Origin: Homalodisca vitripennis
Taxonomy: Eukaryota; Arthropoda; Insecta; Hemiptera; Cicadellidae
Assembly (NCBI RefSeq): GCF_021130785.1
Contig: NC_060213.1
Location: forward strand, 131,330,001 to 131,394,000
DNA: 64,000 bases
Direction of reading: 5' to 3'
The notes beneath the pieces are model-generated. The model saw only the letters and a program-made list of their open reading frames with translations, was not told the DNA's origin and did no database searches. The stretch's first letter is position 1, and each line of letters begins with the position of its first letter. Below, piece by piece: positions 21,540-33,156 of this stretch. Both the position numbers and the translations under genes were made by a program.

Positions 21540-21785
21540 CTGTAGAAGATTAATTGAAGTAGACAGTAGTGCAGAAGATTAATTGAAGTAGACAGTAGTG
21601 CAGAAGATTAATTGAAGTAGACAGTAGTGCAGAAGATTAACTGAAGTAGGCAGTAGTGCAGAAGATTAACTAAAGTAGACAACAGTCCAAAAGATTAATT
21701 GAAGTAGTCAATAGTTCAGATGATTAACTGAAAAATCCAGTAGTCCAGATAATTAACAGAAGTATGCAATAGTCAAGACAATTAT
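21540..21785. repeat. 29-bp minisatellite, about 8 units
   Basis: The unit is close to AGAAGATTAATTGAAGTAGA followed by CAGTAGTGC. The first three or four units are almost identical and the last four diverge progressively to the right. Such a gradient suggests expansion at the left edge, beside the LINE break. Confidence 0.92.
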
Positions 21786-23237
21786 CATATTTCACTTTCT
21801 AAAATAATAAAATATATATACATGTGGATGTTTTAGGTACATGTACAGGTGGAGTTGTATTAAACCTAAAACCTGCTGCATCCTTTTCAAATCTTGAAAA
21901 CTGGTTAACAATCAAAAGTACAGTCAACAGTTTTATAAGATCACAGACTAGAGTGTTCTCGAGTTTTATGATCACAAATCGTTAGTAGCCCAGTTTATTT
22001 TAGAGTGTTCTCAACAAATCATGTATAATTATCTATTGTTGAATTTACTGCGTAACAATACTGGCAATACATACAAGATAATTCACAGTATTCACGGTAT
22101 GTTTTGTAGTTTCAACATATAACTAGATAAAAGTAAAACGTCTTTGCCCTGCATTTGTACATCCAATATTTATAAGGTACAGGATTACAAAATGTATACA
22201 TCTTTCATTGCGTTTATGTATACATCATTTTTCACGTATACACAAATGAAATACTGCATTTGTGAATAAATAATACAGACAAAACAAATTAAAATGACAC
22301 TCCCACGTTACAATATCAAAAAAGACGTTGTTGAACTTGTTACACTTACATAAAGCGGAGTTGTACATTAATCTAAGCATTCTAAAGTTGGCGCATTCAA
22401 CTTAGATGTCAAAGGCAGCTTTATTATAAATTCCGTTTCGCTTTACAGACACTATATACGTCAAAACTACTTAATATCGTTTATACTGCAAAAGACTAAA
22501 GACATTTTGTAACATCGGATTAAATTCCATATATTTGTTAAAGATAATTATATTTCTATATGTTGATACCATATAGGTATTTACAATAGCGTGACCATGG
22601 AAAATGGACTTTTTTTCATGGGTTGGGCATTTATAGCCAAGTATTATTATCACAGGTGCATATAAACTGGGGGGAAAGTATATTATTGTATTATATTGAT
22701 GCCTTTCGGGCATTATTGCGCAGGGGCATCACGTGATCTGGGATTCGACTTTTGCAAGCTCGAGTTAATTTTTTTTTCTAAAAGAGCAAGCAGTGCGCAG
22801 CACTGCGCAGTGGGCAGGCATCGTTGACAGGATTAACATAGTAGTCACTATCATTTCAGTAACTTATCACTTACCTTAACGAATTGCTTGCACGTAAGAT
22901 AACGAACATCCAACACAAAGGTGTGCCATTACCACTACTGAACTAGGAGGTTAAGAATAGACACGGAGGAACAAAATAGTTCAAAATGGCGTCCCTTCTT
23001 TATTTGAGAGAGCCGCGGAGAAATACCAAACTGTCAAATATGGATAGTGTTGCCAGAGGTACTGTCAAAAACAGAGTTTTCAGAGGATTTAAAAAAATCG
23101 TAACTACTTTGATTTTCGTTGCCGACGAATTTTTTCTTCACTAGTGTTTTCAGGAAAAATTGTAGTTTTCAGGGGAAAAAAATGAACATACCTTTCCATG
23201 GTCACGTTATTGTAAATTGATACCATATATTTTTTTT
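21786..23237. other. AT-rich spacer, no gene seen
   Basis: About 1.45 kb with no supportable gene. A 12-bp perfect palindrome CACTGCGCAGTG lies at 22801-22812, next to a second GTGCGCAG block. Confidence 0.45.
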
Positions 23238-24391
23238 CTGATATGTATATAACATTATAAATGTGAAAGTTGTTTGGTTTTCACGCGTAAACCATTTCAC
23301 TGATTGTACTGAAATTTGACATGAACATTTTTACGATTCCAGTGATGAATACAAGCCTATTTTTATTTCGAAAATCCCTCCGGGCTACGCCTCAATTGTC
23401 TTTATAATAGCAACCAATCCCACCTTGGTCTCTAAAGTTGTGTAATATAAATTGAATGACCCTGTCAAATGTAATCAACCGTTCTGTGTAAACATTGTTT
23501 AGTATTTTCAACCTTAGAAAATGTCCTAAAATACGAGATAGTCAGAATTTGACTCCGAACACTCCCTCTGAACGAGTCGGCAAGAACAATGCTAGATGAA
23601 AGTTTGCTAGGCTGTGGTTTTGAACTATGTACCAATTCCAGCTCAAAATGTACTAAAATAATAACAATATTTTTCAGTTTATAAAGAAACGCGTATTGTC
23701 ATTGTTAGTATAGTTTTAACTGTACATTTTATCAAATACTAAGTATTTGATCTAAAAGACAATATAATAACTTTTACTATACATTTAAAGACTGATATGA
23801 AACCCTTCTTAGTTCACTTTTGACAGATCGTGAAACAAGGCAAAATAAAGTAAGAACAAATCATACTAAGAATAAGTTACATTACAAAGGCCATAACGAT
23901 ATACTTTTTGAGGACAATTCTTTATCGTGGCAACAAGGCAAACTCAACGTTGGCGAAGAAAGTGTTTTATAATTCATTCGAATCAGCAGAGGTCACTCAC
24001 GTGCAAGCCTACTAAATTGCGTGTAAAGCAGCGGGTAACTTCTAGCAGTGGACATACAGGTATAACCGTCGGTTACTATACATTTAAAGACTGTTATGAA
24101 ACATAAATTAGTTCCTTTTGGACAAAAATAGGTTTTTACAGCTGTGATTGTATTATATTATGTTTCTTGATCGGGAAAGAGGCAATATCAGTGACAGGCT
24201 ATGTCAAAAAATACTAAAATCGAAGTAAATTACAATGACCATAAAATATACACATTTTAACATATTTTCTTGATCGTGGAAAGGAGGCAAATTCAATATT
24301 GGCGTTGGAAATTATAATTCGTTCGAACCAGAAGTGCACATAGAGGTACAGTAACTACGAAATTGCGTGCGAAGCCGCGGGTAACTGCTAG
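23238..24391 (+). mobile_element. Helitron-like element with duplicated 3' end
   Basis: The left end AACATTATAAATGTGAAAG followed by TTTTCACGCGTAAACC matches the start of the copy at 55744 (AATATTATAAATGCGAA, CTTTCACGCATAAAC). Both copies then share TGTACTGAAATTTGACA-like and GGCTACGCC blocks and CTGTTCTGTGTAAACATTG. The right end GTGCGAAGCCGCGGGTAAC-TGCTAG is typical of arthropod Helitrons, which end in CTRR. A second, slightly different end, AGCAGCGGGTAACTTCTAG, occurs at 24045. ACTATACATTTAAAGACTG precedes both ends, so about 300-345 bp of the 3' end is tandemly duplicated. No Rep/helicase coding is present; the element is non-autonomous. Confidence 0.65.
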
Positions 24392-24767
24392 TATTTAAAA
24401 TGACTATGACACAAAACAGCTGCTCTAACAGTGAAATGTCGTTAAATAACTGGCGGAAACTGAAGATTGAATAATGGTTTTATACGTTCTTTCCGAAAAA
24501 CGTACATGCACATAAGAAGACTTTAATGTCTGTGTTATATATACCTGTATGTGTGTGTTTGTTTTTTTGTACATTAAATAACTAGTATGTCTAGTGAATT
24601 TCCACTCTTTCTATTATTGAAGTTTTTATATAAAAAAATCTAGTGAACACCAATTTTGAACTCTTATTTGACCAGTATCATTATTTTACTAACCCCCCCC
24701 CCCACCCATTCGGATTAAGCCGTCTCATTGTTGGTATCTTAGAAAGTATTTTTTTTTAGTCAAAAGT
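24392..24767. other. Spacer with C-run
   Basis: AT-rich. A run of 11 C's lies at 24693-24703. No gene is seen. Confidence 0.4.
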
Positions 24768-24984
24768 AGAGGCCGATTCCCTTTTAGGCCTTATTCTGTC
24801 CGTCCTCATGGGCCACTGGCCTGTGCGAGGATCTTATCAAACAGAATACAGGGAAGAGTCGATACAGTACAAGGTCGATTGTACTGATAAAAAGTGCAAC
24901 GGTCACAAACAGGATTTGAAGCTGCGCTATCTTTAACTCAGACTCAAGTCCAACGACTTAGACCGCTCGGCTATCGGCACTCCC
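24768..24984 (-). mobile_element. tRNA-derived SINE, copy 2 (best preserved)
   Basis: Read on the reverse strand, the head starts GGAGTGCCGATAGCCGAGCG with GTCTAAGTCGTTGGACTTGA following. This resembles the 5' half of a leucine or serine tRNA: box A is TAGCCGAGCGG and box B is a decayed GCTTCAAATCC. The body shares TTGTACTGTATCGACTC and TATTCTGTTTGATAAGAT with copy 1 and ends GGGAATCGGCCTCTA before an A-rich tail. Length is about 217 bp. Other copies lie at 39668 and 51815, with a 3' fragment at 57102. Confidence 0.72.
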
Positions 24985-25346
24985 AATCCTTATAATGAGT
25001 CCTTAGCTTTAATAAAATCGTGGAAACTAGACGTCTTAGGCTCGGACAAGCAAATGAAGATCACAAAGGTCTCCGTCAGACTTGGATCTTTTTGAGAGTA
25101 TTTATAATAAAAGTACTAATTAAGAAGATTGAAGTTCTCATCGCAGTGTCATTCCCTTTTAAGTTTCGCAATTGACTTTTCGAACAAAAGTTAAACTTTT
25201 CACAAGTTTCACCCCGTCCTCCTCAGATGTTTAATCGTCTGTCTTAAAGATCAGACGTCCTGTGAATCCAGCCGAAGAAAATCACACTTTTAAAATTCCA
25301 TTATTTCAGTGTTTGAAGTCCTTGTATAAGTGATCTACTACTTCTT
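24985..25346. other. Spacer, no gene seen
   Basis: No feature is recognised. Confidence 0.4.
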
Positions 25347-25440
25347 CATTTAAAGTTTGTTATTGACGACGGAAGGTTTGAAAGGATAACAAGATTTCGG
25401 ACATTTGCCAAGTTAAAGTTATAAAAGGTATTTCACAACG

Positions 25441-25471
25441 TTTCGAGGATTGGAATCTATCTTCTTTGTCA
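25441..25471 (-). ncRNA. Hammerhead-like motif in FB2 left arm (mutated core)
   Basis: On the reverse strand: CTGACAA, a hairpin region ending AATCCTC, then GAAACGTTGTG. The second G of CTGANGA is A, which should disable a hammerhead core. The GAAAC box is intact. Confidence 0.3.
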
Positions 25472-25577
25472 GGTGAAGGGGGTATTAATACATACATAAA
25501 TAATGAAGAGAAAGAAGTCATCTTTCCGTTCTTTACTTCTCTTTTTTCGTTTTTTTATGTATTAATACCTCCCCCAC

Positions 25578-25616
25578 CTGACGAGGAGGTTAGATTCCAA
25601 TCCTCGAAACGTTGTG
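25578..25616 (+). ncRNA. Hammerhead-like motif, best-preserved copy (FB2 right arm)
   Basis: CTGACGA is at 25578-25584, followed by one G, the stem GAGG/CCTC enclosing TTAGATTCCAAT, GAAA at 25606-25609, and CGTTGTG. The base-pairing possibility CAC (25574-25576, just before the core) with GTG (25614-25616) would make a short helix I, and ACGT would be a 2-bp helix III with no loop. That cannot fold as a monomer but is self-complementary, so only a dimeric arrangement is conceivable. The extra base before the stem is non-canonical. I present it as a candidate, not a demonstrated ribozyme. Confidence 0.4.
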
Positions 25617-25670
25617 TTATACCTTTCAAAATCTTAACGATGGCAAATGTCTGAAATCCTGTGATCTACG

Positions 25671-27379
25671 ACTATTGAAGCGGAAATAAAATTATCTCTA
25701 AGCTAAAGATTATGTTTCCAGTGAATTTTCGTTTTCCGTCTATGTCCTCTTATTTGGTCATAGGGTGAATTTCTTACCGAGAATGGGAGGGTGGAGGGTC
25801 AGCAGATCTTCCATTTTGAAGTAAGTGTGAAACCATATATTAGGTGTGTAAAAGGTGGTCAGCACCATCATGTATCGCCCAATAGCCATAATTGCGAATT
25901 AGGGTGAAATTAATATGTAATTGATCCTTATGGCGCAAAAAGTTTTGAGTACCAAATGGTGCACGCAAACAATAAAGGATTTTGCTTTTTGTTGAATTTT
26001 TATCACAAAATACAAAACCATACTTTGTGTGTTTGCCTTGCCTTGAGATAAAAATGAGTAATCAAATCGGTACTGTGTGTTGCAATATTTCACAGGTATG
26101 TCTTGTAACGGATCCTGATGTTTCCTACAATATTGGTGATAGGAACGAATATGATAGCTAGCTCTGGTTTCCTATTGCACAGGCTCTTTGTGGTGTACCG
26201 CTTGGAGGTGTAATATTCCCAGTTTTCTTCACACTTTTTTCTAGGCCAAGCGGAACTAATAACAGCGATTACTAAAGAGTTCAATTTGTGTAGATGAAAC
26301 CCCCAGTAATATGACAAAATATTTATTATACCACTAACTAAAACCAACTAAAATATTTCAACATTGGAATTCCAGAACAAACATTCCTTGCTTATATTTC
26401 CCTTACATTTTGTAAATTTCAAAAATCACAATTCCCATTAATAAATACAGGCTGTGTAATATAATTAAACATAATTATTTTAAAATATTTTTTTCATAGG
26501 CCCTATTACAAAAATCTTCCTGTCCGAAAGGGAAGCAAAACATAAGAGCCAGCTGTAATAAAATGATCTTGAGTTTTTCCCAATGAGAACAATATTAAAC
26601 CTCATGCATTTTACGCCCTTATTTTTATCGCATTGTTTGGGAGGTGTCTCATTTTAAGGATACAATTAATACGTATCTAAATGCTCTTTTATTGTTTTAA
26701 GAGTACACTTTGTGAACATGATGAACTACGAATTTTTTTTAATAACCCATTAAAATATCAAAAACTAAAAAGCGTTTGGATGCTTATTAATTATAACTTA
26801 AAAATGAGACAAATCCCAAAATTTTACGACTAAAAATAAGGTCATAAAAGTGCATGGGGTTTTACATTGTTCTAATAGCTTTACAATCAAAATGGCTGGC
26901 TGTATGCAGGGGATTTCCCCCTCGTCTATGTCCTAAAGAACATGAATGCTAGATCGATTTTTAGTTTCACATAAAGTCTACACACTACACAATAGTCGCG
27001 GAATCAGTTTGTTCTATTTACATCCTTTGTCTGTAAAGTGAGAGCTCTAAAATAACACTGCAATCACGTATAAGGGAGTAAAATGGTTTTATGTTTGTCA
27101 TTAGTCTTCAATGACACTCAAGATGATTACAATACAGTCGGCTCTTGTTAGATGGAAAAATAAACTACTTGTATGTATTTCGTTTTTATTTACAATTTTA
27201 GTACAAAGCATTAGCCGAACTACGCGTCTTCCAGAATAATATCATTTTTTATAGTATTGATCCAATTACATTTCTAAACAAAACCCGTTTTATGGCTACA
27301 AAACAAAATGTGTTTTGTAATGCTATTCTCAACATCATTTTATTACATGAACGTTGAGTTTAGCTCCAGTTCATCTTCC
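25671..27379. other. AT-rich spacer, no gene seen
   Basis: About 1.7 kb. The reverse frames at 25899-26093 and 26090-26347 have no recognisable domain. Confidence 0.4.
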
Positions 27380-27445
27380 TCTTGGTGCTGCGTCTGAAGT
27401 GTGACGCTGTCATAAACTTGACTCTCCTGGAATCTGGAGTCATGT
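27380..27445 (-). repeat. Single-copy relative of the 58-kb minisatellite unit
   Basis: Read on the reverse strand it shows ACTCCAGATTCCAGGAG, then GACAGCGTCACACTTCAGAC and GCAGCA. The minisatellite unit at 58.1-58.5 kb has ACTCCAGATTCCAGGAGTGA, GACAGTGTCGGATTTC and AGACGCTGAAA in the same order. The two are about one unit long and clearly related, which points to a shared source sequence, probably a dispersed element. Confidence 0.55.
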
Positions 27446-27685
27446 TCGTATGAAGAGTCTTAATAAGCGACCAAGAAGCTCAAAAAACGAACTCTGCGTC
27501 TTTTCGACATCAGAGAAACCATTACTAAAAATATGTTGTAATGTAGGTAAGGCATTCTCATTTAAGGGACCACTTTTAATATCCCTATCTCCGCCATGTG
27601 AATATATGTACCGATGACTAAAAAAGCTATTAAAGATACAGGATTGACATTTTGCATGTATTGACATTGACTCTTTACACGCCAA
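27440..27685 (-). other. Unidentified 81-codon reverse reading frame
   Basis: The frame starts at a TTG and ends at TGA just before the minisatellite-like block. It reads CKESMSIHAKCQSCIF near the start and YSHGGDRDIKSGPLNENALP in the middle. The composition is less AT-biased than random frames nearby, and it abuts a sequence shared with a dispersed repeat, so a decayed transposon ORF is possible. I do not recognise the family. Chance remains a real alternative. Confidence 0.2.
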
Positions 27686-27700
27686 AGAGTTTTGTAAAAT

Positions 27701-30700
27701 AAACTATAATTTTGTATTTATGAGTTTTTATAGCGTTAAAAAAGAAAATTGAACATTTTTTGGTAAGAGATAATTTGGCAAACCCTCTGGTATAAAGTTG
27801 TGTTATGGTAGCCTAAAGATGCGTAAAAAATGGCATGTCTGTACTACTAACGGTTACTGAGATAAAAATATACATATACACTAAAATTACAGTTGCGGGT
27901 AACAAAGAAAATGGGGGAAAAATAAAAATTAAAAAGTTGTAATGAACAAGTAAGTAAACTATACTGCCTGAAGTTTCTCTATTGCATATTTATTTATTAG
28001 TGTCATCTTTTAATGTGTTTTTAAGGGCCCTATAAAGCTTTTCCGTTCTTCATATTCTGAAAGATGAAAAAGAAGTGAAATACGCAGATAAAGGTGCTAG
28101 GCTTATGGTTTTTCAATACCTCTGTTGTATAAATGCTTTGAAATGGTCTGAATATGTAGCTTATTTTGATTTTAAATGTGTAATATTATGGTTGCTAAGA
28201 TAAAGCTTAGGCTTTGTAAATAAAAAATGAACGTGTCCGAAAGTTCACACACATTCATACTTTTATGGCTTTTTTAAATCTAAAAACATGTTTCATTTAG
28301 TACATATAGTCAGTCTTGGCAAGTAAAATTATATCGTTTATGATTTTTAATTATGTAAGTTCTTCATATATTATTAATATAAGTTTTGTGGCAGAACGAG
28401 GAGATGAATACATTTATTTATTTATTTTATGTTAATTGTGTTAAATGATAATAAACACAAGTTAGTCAAGTTATGATAGTTAAAATGAAGCTGTAACACG
28501 AAAAAAGTACAGCTGTCAAACTTTATCATTTATGAGCCGTGGTGTTCAATTCCTCTAAAATAAGGTTGATCGTTTAGCATTATCATTGAAGTAGTACTGT
28601 AAAAAGAAATACTAGCATTGGTGTTATTTATATTTTCATTATTAGGATATTTCAGGCTATTTAAAGACTGCAAACACGAAAAAACAAAAAAAAGAGTTTT
28701 AAGTGGTCTGCTCCCCTACGATGTTTTAGACATGATGAGATCCTAAAGTACGGTGGAGCATCCCGGCGTAGACCGAATTCCCAGAGTAAGAAGACATTGA
28801 GTACGTGCTAGAGTACAGAGAATGAGTCACACTCCTCGATCACGAATGGAACCTAGATTGGCTTTCTCCGACCGGTAAGTCACCGTGTAACCGGTCCAGT
28901 CGCGTGTGTACGATAGAGTGTGGTGCGGGGGGCGAGGGGGGAAGTGGGTCAGGATAGTTCAGACCTGTGAGGTGTCGGCTGGGCCGTGGAGAAAGTGATG
29001 TGGGGTGAGCAGCTTGTAGTGGGACAACCATAATTATGCAGATTAGCGCTTGGTCTGCAAATGAATACCGGACCTTGTGTCTGTTGTCACCAGAAAAATT
29101 AGTCAATTTTTGGTACGAAACGTTCAAAGGCTCGCAATAAACTGACGACGGAGCGATTCGTCTGTTTAGTTAGTCCCATACGTCAATGTTAATTTAAAAC
29201 GATGCTTATGACGTACCTAGACGAGATGATTTGACGAAACAAAAAGTATTTAGAAGCTTATGTACGTGATCAAAATTTTGATATTATAATCACGCAATTG
29301 TGAATAAACTTGAAAAAAAAAACAATCGCAAAATTTCAAACAACAGAAAAATTAATTGGATACTGGATTCAAAAGACAGTGCTTTAACTAATAAAATTAT
29401 GTAAAAATCGTACGAATTTGGTTAAAAATTTGGACAAGACTATCTTTCGAAATATACATTGGATATGTGGGACGATAGCCTTGGGGTACTGCGCCCTCTT
29501 AAATACATATTCTGTAAATAAAAAACCTGTTTTTAATAGAAATTTGTATGGTCCTTCTGGAGCTGGATAACCTGTAAAAAAAAATAAAGAACACTTTTTG
29601 ACAACTTGCATGGTTTCAATAAATGAGGGCATATGTATTTTAGTTTACGATGTGAACATTGTGAACATGAACAATTTATCCAGGAACCTTTATTAATCTT
29701 TAAAATGTTGTCTTTACTTAAAAGATAATAAATTTTTATTTAAGATAATTTCCAGTTGTGCCTTTCAAATGTACGAAATATGACTAGAATTAAATGACTT
29801 TATGCTTGAAAAAGAAGATCTTGTACGTATTATTAGATTTTTGTGCCGCAGTATAATAATTTCGAAACTTTTTTAAGTTGGGTCCCCAGTTGAGGCACTG
29901 CAGAAGGGGATTTGTTTGTACAATTTCTCAATCTTCAAACACATTTATTATGAGAGGAGAAAACCTTTTTCAATGTGTGACGCATTTTGATAAAACAAGA
30001 AGGATGGCAGGGAAAGTATAGGTATTGAAACAGATATACTGACTCCTTTCAATAAAAACGTCGAATTGAATTTACAATTTTAACAATGTTCAAGGGTTAC
30101 CATTTTGAAAATAATTAACAGAGATAGGTTTCCTCTATGATATATTACTCTGTGGATCATCCCCTTCGATTTTTGAGTTGGCCCCGACTCTCCCATGTAG
30201 TGGGGGTAGTTTTGAAATCAATTCAAAAACTTCCTCGGGTAATTTTACTATAAACACTAAAAAAATTCAAATTATCACATTAATACAATGAAAATGAGAG
30301 TGTCGCTTTCCCTATATTACCCTAATACTTAATATTATAATCTTTGAAAATGCATAACTCCTAACATTTTAATTGTTTTGAAAAATTTTATTTTGTTGTG
30401 TGGGGTTGGATATAACCTGGATGCCAAGAAGTGAAAAAGGTTTGACCTGACGTTGAGCTGCATAAAGGGTCCTCCGTCGAGTTCGTACTACCTTCAGTTT
30501 TACGATGAAAAATTACGATTCTTTTAACATAAAGGAGGAAACGCTAGTATTTATATTTCGATAGTGAATTGAAACAAAACAGGACTATTTTAGAAGCTGT
30601 TTGATAAGTGGTTCATCGGATATTTTTAACGTAACTATTACGTAATTATTTCCTTTGGATGGCCATTATGGTTAATCTTGTATGACATAAAAAGGTGGGG

Positions 30701-31364
30701 AAATCATCTGAGGACAGCCAAGTGGCTTTGGGAATACTCAATTGGCTACTTCCTATCACAGTCCAAGGCGACGCCCAGCATGTGATACCACACTTTGTGA
30801 CTGGTAGAATAGACATGTTCGATTGTTTCTCATCACTTAGTAGGCCTAATTCTTAATGACCAATAATTTGTAATTGGTGACAGTAATATAGCTTTTTTAG
30901 AATTCTACGTAAATCCTTCAACTAAAAACGTATCAAAATGATGACTACACTTTCTTACTACAACGGCACAAAAATATCACTGTGATATATTCCTCAGCAT
31001 GATTTCTAGATAAGCTAAGGACTTAAATATTGTAGGATGCAGTCTGAATAGGAAAAGCGAAAAATGTAAAGCAAATTTAACTCATGCTCTGCTATTAAGT
31101 AGATACAACTAAAATCTAAATACCTACACTACTAAAGTATTTTTTTTAAACAACAAAGCTTAAATTGATCTTTTTTGTGCCTAATTATGTCTGAACCAAT
31201 AGTATTTATAGTAACTATTTCAACATTTTGTAGTATTTAGGAAATACTATTTTATAGTTAAACAAATTCTATTTCAGTAATATTTTAGTACTAAGTACTA
31301 GAACTACTCGTGTTCCAGAATGACGAGCCTCTGTTTACCTTAATGAGTTATGTTTTAATATTTG
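27701..31364. other. Long spacer, no gene seen
   Basis: About 3.7 kb of mostly AT-rich sequence. The 28730-29130 part is more GC-balanced and holds a reverse frame (28840-29127) rich in S, P and H with no known domain. The frame at 29384-29632 is likewise unremarkable. Confidence 0.4.
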
Positions 31365-31369
31365 ACACT

Positions 31370-31442
31370 GACACCTGATGAAGAAGACAGATTCTTATTT
31401 TCGAAACGTCGCCGTATTTACTGCACTGAAACATTAAACGGT
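31370..31442 (+). repeat. Solo hammerhead-like / Penelope-end motif
   Basis: CTGATGA (about 31376-31382), A, the stem GAAGA/TTTTC around a loop, then GAAACGTC. The CTGATGA and GAAA boxes are both intact. Helix III would again be a loopless AC/GT, here followed by the preferred GTC triplet. The sequence before the core does not pair well with that after GTC, so helix I is missing. Confidence 0.35.
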
Positions 31443-32117
31443 ACCAACTGTCCGTAACGCTTATTAGTTTTTAAAATTACGACATGCTATCAAAGAAGAA
31501 AGTAACTACTTCAGATGCATTACCTAGAAATAATTAACAAACTGATTAGATTTTGAGGAATGGTTACCTTATCGGCGCACGAGATAAGGTCTTATCTTTC
31601 AAGGAAACCTAATTCTGAACGCTTGTAACCATTATCGTTACCTGTGTACAAACCGTTCAACTCAAATACATCACGTAAATATATAACTGTTTAATACAAA
31701 CATTTTGTTATATTTTAAAACCATGGAATCCAAACAGTTGTACATTTTGAGTGTTATTTGGTACAAGTAGGGATTTCGAAAGATTTGAAGAGATGTCGGC
31801 ATCAATCAACAAATTGGTTAACCGCCACAGTTGCGCTGCACGCATTTGGATTTGGATTCGCAGTTGGATTCCAGTGATTCGCTCCACGTGCATCATCATT
31901 TTAATTACAGCGCGATCAAATATCAACGTGTGGTTGATTGCAAGAACCTTTTATATTTATTGCACAGAATACATCGTGCAGATCGTGGCGATAAAACCAT
32001 AAGGGAATTTAATCACCTGAAAGAAAAACTGAGTTTGATGAATGTAATTCGTTTGTAAAAAGACTACTTACGTTTTGTAGTTTCTCAGGGAGGTCATTAT
32101 TTACTTTCTAGTTACAA
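31443..32117. other. Spacer, no gene called
   Basis: Overlapping frames on both strands at 31708-32058 are of similar length (72-83 codons), and none resembles a known protein. An old exon or transposon fragment cannot be excluded. Confidence 0.35.
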
Positions 32118-32380
32118 TGACTATTCTTTATTTAAAATTTCTTATTGACGCTGGATGAATTGAAGGATAATCTGATTTCAGGCATTCTATATTACAAAAA
32201 TATAACAATACGTTTCCGCTTGGGTTCATATTCTTCAGTGCACCAGTCAGGTACTAATAAAACACTATACATTAGGACTTCAGATACCTGAAAAAGAGGT
32301 ATATTTCAATCCTATAACGTAGTGTCATACTTATTGTAACATACCACGATGGCAATTGCCCAAAATAATATTATAATGAT
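32118..32380. mobile_element. Fold-back element FB3 (most decayed)
   Basis: The left edge TTAAAATTTCTTATTGACG matches the FB1/FB2 left edge. The right half has ACCTGAAAAAGAGGTATATT, CAATCCTATAACG and ACGATGGCAATTGCCC, which correspond to the CCTGACGAAGAAG, CAATCCTC.AAACG and ACGATGGCAAATGTCC blocks of FB1. The left half contains the same blocks inverted (CAGGCATT, AATACGTTTCCG, CAGTCAGGTACTAATA). Hammerhead-like boxes are no longer recognisable. Confidence 0.55.
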
Positions 32381-33109
32381 TTAGTCATACTCACACGTAA
32401 ATACAGTATCTGTAGTATTGAGCTACAATGCAGCAAATAAAATATAAGTGGTATAAAACATCAAAATTTCAAAAGTAAAATAATCCAAATATCAGTTTGA
32501 ATTGCCTGGGGTTCCTTGGAGAGCTTACACCGAATTCATAAAAAGATCATAATGAACTTTCTTCACGAAATGATGACGTGAAATTCACCAGAGCCCGCCT
32601 GGAAGACAACCCTTGTTCGGGGGGGGGGGGGGAGATGACGGGGAGTTAATTACATGACATGAAGTGTCTCTTGTTTTTGCAGGAGCCTTTTTGTGCCACT
32701 TCACCGCTCCACCGTCCTGGCACGTCTATCAGATATCCTCCTGGGGGGAGGGTGAGGGAGTGAGGGACGAAGGTAGGAAGGCTAGGAGGGTTGAAGACCG
32801 TTCCTTTGTTGTGGTGAATAATGAAACGTCGTCTGTAAATATCAAGGCTTTTATATCTTTGGCACCTGAAAAACTGTACTAATTTAATTTAAATGACAAA
32901 ATGAATAGATCTGTTTTTGTCACAGAAGCAGGACTGAACACGTTTTTTTTTTTTTTTGGAAAACATCAATTGTTAGTTCTCCCTAACATTGGTTTCCGGT
33001 GGATATAGTCTTGTAGGCGAGGTTCTGTAGTTTTTAAGATTGTATTTAGGATAGTTGTAGGGCCAGAATGAAGCTGAATTTAGTCCCTCATGCTTACATC
33101 TAAAAAAAA
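32381..33109. other. Spacer with poly-G and poly-T runs
   Basis: Fourteen G's lie at 32619-32632 and fifteen T's near 32943-32957. The forward frame at 32664-32882 shows no domain. No gene is called. Confidence 0.4.
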
Positions 33110-33156
33110 ACTTTAGGTTTCATCACCTAAAGTTGACACGAAGGTCAACTTTGGGT
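33110..33156. other. Three-segment mutually exclusive hairpin
   Basis: Segment A ACTTTAGGT (33110-33118) pairs perfectly with the first 9 bases of segment B ACCTAAAGTTGAC (33125-33137). All 13 bases of B also pair with segment C GTCAACTTTGGGT (33144-33156), with one G-T. B can therefore pair with A or C but not both. It may be the remains of overlapping inverted repeats; no regulatory function can be inferred. Confidence 0.6.

Larger units (their letters stand above)
25347..25670. mobile_element. Fold-back element FB2 with hammerhead-like motifs in both arms
   Basis: Left (about 25383-25520) and right (about 25523-25665) arms are inverted copies with almost no spacer. Both contain ACATTTGCCA, ACAACGTTTCGAGGATTGGA and GGGGGTATTAATACAT-like blocks on opposite strands. 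The left edge TTTAAAGTTTGTTATTGACG matches FB1 and FB3. The right-arm motif keeps every expected box (CTGACGA and GAAAC); the left-arm motif has CTGACAA. A transcript would form a near-complete long hairpin. Confidence 0.7.

Noticed and set aside
31708..32058. Overlapping frames on both strands as a small gene or exon
   Set aside because: No homologous motif and no splice sites I can defend; left as spacer.
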